Translations under genes and position numbers: made by a program | Notes under the pieces: generated by a model | Database searches by the model: none | Told to the model about the DNA's origin: nothing | What the model saw: the letters and a program-made list of their open reading frames with translations, nothing else | From: an uncultured Bacilli bacterium | Lineage (GTDB): Bacteria; Bacillota_I; Bacilli_A; RF39; UBA660 | DNA: 17,940 bases | Direction of reading: 5' to 3' | NCBI GenBank assembly: GCA_934182615.1 | Contig: CAKPRO010000016.1 | Span: 1 to 17,940, forward strand | Part shown: piece by piece, positions 16,137-17,940 of the stretch | Layout of the letters: each line of letters opens with the position of its first letter | Numbering within the stretch: the stretch's first letter is position 1

Positions 16137-16165
16137 ATAATAACAATGCTTAACATTAATGTCAA
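16137..16165 (-). promoter_or_regulatory. Strong promoter of the glycosylation operon
   Basis: On the minus strand there is a perfect TTGACA (16160-16165), a 17-base spacer and TATTAT (16137-16142). It is the best consensus promoter in the window and sits between the proS terminator and the GT2 start. Confidence 0.82.
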
Positions 16166-16205
16166 TATTTTGAGGTATTTATTACACTATTTGACACATT
16201 AACTA

Positions 16206-16237
16206 AAAAAATCATAGTATTTCTACTATAATTTTTT
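16206..16237 (-). terminator. Rho-independent terminator of proS
   Basis: On the minus strand a stem of 14 pairs with one G-U (16206-16219 with 16224-16237, core ATAGTA/TACTAT) closes a GAAA tetraloop and ends in a run of seven T. The first arm overlaps the proS stop codon at 16236-16238. Confidence 0.85.
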
Positions 16238-17669
16238 AATACTGAATACCCCAAACAACTACATCTTTAGCAGGTTTACCACAGACAATACACTTATCGT
16301 CAAATGCTTCTTCATTAAATGGAATACATCTACTCTTACATCCTCTAATCTCTTTAATCTTAGCTTCACACTCAGCATCTCCACACCACATAGTTCTAAC
16401 AAAGCCAGGACGATTATTAATAATATCTTTAAATTCTTCTATATCCGTACAAGTATAAGTCATTTCTTCTCTTCTTCTTAATGCTCTATCATACATATCT
16501 CTTTGAATATCTTCAAGTAATAATTTAACATCATGAATAATATCAGTATTAGTAAATACTTGCATCTTCTCTCTAGTATCTCTTCTTACTAAAGTAATCA
16601 TATTATTCTCTAGATCTCTCTTACCAATTTCTATTCTAACAGGAATACCATTAACTTCAGCCTCAGCAAATTTATAACCAGGACTTCTATCAGTATTATC
16701 AACATAAGCTTCAATACCTTCTTCTTTTAATTTATCAAGATAATCATTAGCTAAACTAACTACATCTAAATCATTACCAATAGGAATAATAACAACCTTT
16801 TTAGGAGCAATCTTCGGAGGTAATACCAAACCATAATCATCAGAATGAACCATTATTAAAGCTCCAATCATTCTAGTAGTAGCTCCCCATGAAGTTTGAT
16901 ATGGATATTCAAGTTTATTCTCTCTACTAGTAAACTTAATATCATAAGCCTTAGAAAACTTTTGACCAAAATAATGACTAGTCGCAGACTGAAGTGCAAC
17001 ACCATTATACATAAGAGATTCTACAGTATAAGTATATTCAGCTCCTGCAAACTTCTCTTTCTCTGTTTTTCTTCCTACAATACTAGGTATAGCTAAATAA
17101 TCATGAAAGAAATTATTATATATATTTAAAATATTCAATGTCTCTGCTTCAGCTTCTTCACTAGTTTCATGAACCGTATGTCCTTCTTGCCATAAAAACT
17201 CACGACTTCTTAAGAAAGGTCTAGTTTCCTTTTCCCATCTAAATACACTACACCATTGATTATATAACTTAGGTAAATCTCTATAAGAACTAACAACAGT
17301 CTTATAATAATCTGAAAATAAAGTCTCTGAAGTAGGTCTAATACATAATCTCTCTTCTAATTTCTTATTACCACCTTCAGTAACCCAAGCAACTTCTGGA
17401 GCAAATCCTTCAACTAACTCTCCTTCTTTTCTAAGTAAATTCTCAGGTATTAATAAAGGCATATATACATTAACATGACCTGTTTCCTTAAGCTTATTAT
17501 CTAATACTCTTTGCATATTCTCCCATAAAGCATAACCATTAGGTTCAAATACTATACATCCTTTAGTATTAGAATACATAGCTAAATGAGCTGCTGTTAC
17601 AACATCAGTATACCATTTAGCAAAATCAACATCTCTACTTGTTATCTTATTATTTTGTTTATTATTCAT
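16236..17669 (-). CDS. proS: Prolyl-tRNA synthetase, archaeal/eukaryotic type
   Basis: This class II synthetase charges tRNA-Pro. The 477-residue length (from the preferred start) and the absence of the roughly 180-residue editing insertion place it in the archaeal/eukaryotic-type (ProS-type 3, short) group rather than the usual long bacterial type. Visible parts are motif 2 with FRWEKETRPFLRSREFLWQEGHTVHET (about 143-169), motif 3 with GATTRMIGALIMVHSDDYGLVLPP, an anticodon-binding domain starting near KKVVIIPIG, and a C-terminal zinc-type domain with six Cys (C429, C434, C444, C448, C460, C463) ending in the characteristic GIQY. The frame opens at a GTG inside the ribosome binding site GAGGTG; the ATG at 17667-17669, 6 bases after it, is the likely start. 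It is monocistronic. Confidence 0.96.
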   Translation of the reverse strand: MNNKQNNKITSRDVDFAKWYTDVVTAAHLAMYSNTKGCIVFEPNGYALWENMQRVLDNKLKETGHVNVYMPLLIPENLLRKEGELVEGFAPEVAWVTEGGNKKLEERLCIRPTSETLFSDYYKTVVSSYRDLPKLYNQWCSVFRWEKETRPFLRSREFLWQEGHTVHETSEEAEAETLNILNIYNNFFHDYLAIPSIVGRKTEKEKFAGAEYTYTVESLMYNGVALQSATSHYFGQKFSKAYDIKFTSRENKLEYPYQTSWGATTRMIGALIMVHSDDYGLVLPPKIAPKKVVIIPIGNDLDVVSLANDYLDKLKEEGIEAYVDNTDRSPGYKFAEAEVNGIPVRIEIGKRDLENNMITLVRRDTREKMQVFTNTDIIHDVKLLLEDIQRDMYDRALRRREEMTYTCTDIEEFKDIINNRPGFVRTMWCGDAECEAKIKEIRGCKSRCIPFNEEAFDDKCIVCGKPAKDVVVWGIQY

Positions 17670-17691
17670 TATTTTCACCTCATCACTACTA

Positions 17692-17700
17692 ATTTTATCA
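17692..17700 (-). promoter_or_regulatory. Extended -10 promoter of proS
   Basis: On the minus strand TAAAAT (17692-17697) is preceded by TGA (17698-17700) in the context TATGATAAAAT, an extended -10. The -35 position (TAGTAA, 17715-17720) is a poor match. Transcription would start near 17685, about 16 bases before the ATG. Confidence 0.45.
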
Positions 17701-17719
17701 TAAATTAATTAAAATTACT

Positions 17720-17752
17720 ATACCTTTCATGAAAATCCAAGGTATTTTCATG
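17720..17752. repeat. Two mutually exclusive inverted repeats upstream of proS
   Basis: CATGAAAAT (17728-17736) pairs with ATTTTCATG (17744-17752), and ATACCTT (17720-17726) pairs with AAGGTAT (17739-17745). The second pairing uses bases in the loop and arm of the first, so both cannot form at once. Neither is followed by a T-tract. They lie just upstream of the likely proS promoter. Confidence 0.6.
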
Positions 17753-17780
17753 TTCTTCCTAGCCTATAGTCTAGGAAGAA
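17753..17780. repeat. Perfect inverted repeat adjoining the proS upstream structures
   Basis: TTCTTCCTAG (17753-17762) pairs perfectly with CTAGGAAGAA (17771-17780) around an 8-base loop. It abuts the neighbouring inverted repeat without a gap. No T-tract follows on the minus strand, so it is not an obvious terminator. A TATAAT (17794-17799) lies just upstream on the minus strand, without a good -35. Confidence 0.6.
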
Positions 17781-17840
17781 ATAACATTAAGATATTATAT
17801 CCAGGGTGAAATGCCTCCTAACTAAGATAATTCAAAGTAA

Positions 17841-17863
17841 AAGAAGATACCTAGTATCCTCTT
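17841..17863 (-). terminator. Terminator of the gene at the right edge
   Basis: On the minus strand a 10-bp stem with one G-U (AAGAGGATAC, 17854-17863, with GTATCTTCTT, 17841-17850) closes a 3-base loop and is followed by TTACTTTG. The first arm begins in the stop codon of the partial gene. Confidence 0.7.
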
Positions 17864-17940
17864 TAACTCTTTAATGTAGCATTCTTACCAGTAGCATATA
17901 AATCAAATGATAATGTTTTATTCTGCATAGTATTTGGATT
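17863..17940 (-). CDS. C-terminal end of an unidentified gene (partial)
   Basis: The last 25 codons and the TAA stop of a minus-strand gene that begins beyond the right edge. The readable end includes NPNTMQNKTLSFDLYATGKN followed by ATLKS. It is polar and beta-like, with alternating hydrophobic residues in LSFDLYATG, which is reminiscent of the last strand of a secreted TasA/camelysin-type or other surface protein, but this is too short to identify. The frame is supported by the terminator hairpin starting exactly at its stop codon and by A/T-ending codons like those of its neighbours. Confidence 0.6.
   Translation of the reverse strand, partial: NPNTMQNKTLSFDLYATGKNATLKS

Noticed and set aside
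16896..17096. 66-residue plus-strand open frame within proS
   Set aside because: Antisense shadow of the conserved catalytic domain of prolyl-tRNA synthetase, without a start signal of its own.
17728..17752. H-type pseudoknot formed by the overlapping repeats
   Set aside because: The second pairing would leave practically no connecting loop across the first stem, so the two pairings are more likely alternatives than a pseudoknot.
17679..17862. T-box or other known riboswitch upstream of proS
   Set aside because: No T-box core (GGGTGG..ACC) or specifier-loop sequence was found, and no terminator precedes the gene. A TATAAT..TTAATG stretch recalled a purine riboswitch, but the rest of that aptamer is missing.

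Overview
The window looks like chromosomal housekeeping DNA from a very AT-rich, low-GC Gram-positive bacterium, probably an uncultured gut-type Bacilli/Erysipelotrichia-RF39 relative. The reasons are Bacillus-like gene neighbourhoods (nfo with a DUF2624/yqfT-like gene near a class B PBP; ylbF next to rsmD; secG next to rnr), strong AGGAGG or GAGGTG ribosome binding sites, teichoic-acid-type glycosylation genes, and an A/T-dominated codon choice. TGA is used as a stop (ylbF and the GT2 gene end in ATGA couplings), so this is not a code-4 Mollicute. The species assignment is inference.

Layout. Almost everything is on the minus strand; read it from right to left. The right edge holds the C-terminal end of an unidentified gene with its own terminator, then an intergenic stretch of about 180 bases with nested inverted repeats, then a monocistronic archaeal/eukaryotic-type prolyl-tRNA synthetase ending in a terminator. 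A strong promoter at 16137-16165 then drives a three-gene membrane glycosylation operon: a polyprenyl-phosphate glycosyltransferase, a GtrA-family flippase-like protein, and a YfhO-family GT-C enzyme. Next is a secG - rnr - rnr-like operon with its own promoter (whose -35 lies inside the yfhO 3' end) and an attenuator-like hairpin after secG. The two RNase R paralogs lie in tandem, and the downstream one is clearly diverged. A 131-base gap with three tandem hairpins separates them from a CapA-family membrane-anchored phosphoesterase. Then comes smpB - ylbF-like - rsmD, translationally coupled by overlapping stop/start codons; a single type IV prepilin-like gene with its own promoter and terminator; and nfo (endonuclease IV) followed by a standalone protein made of three helicase-associated repeats. 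That gene converges on the only plus-strand gene, a DUF2624/YqfT-like gene, and both stop codons sit in the loop of one hairpin. A class B penicillin-binding protein closes the window, with a likely promoter downstream that reads off the left edge.

How the genes work together. RNase R and SmpB belong to trans-translation and RNA quality control, although no ssrA is visible here. SecG is part of the Sec translocon. The GT2, GtrA and YfhO proteins form the usual three-step route (make a C55-P-sugar, flip it, transfer it outside) for decorating a surface polymer, and the PBP and CapA-family proteins also act at the envelope. No phage, IS, CRISPR, rRNA or tRNA gene was seen. The least ordinary items are the diverged tandem RNase R, the helicase-free triple HA-repeat protein, the isolated prepilin, and the two structured intergenic regions.
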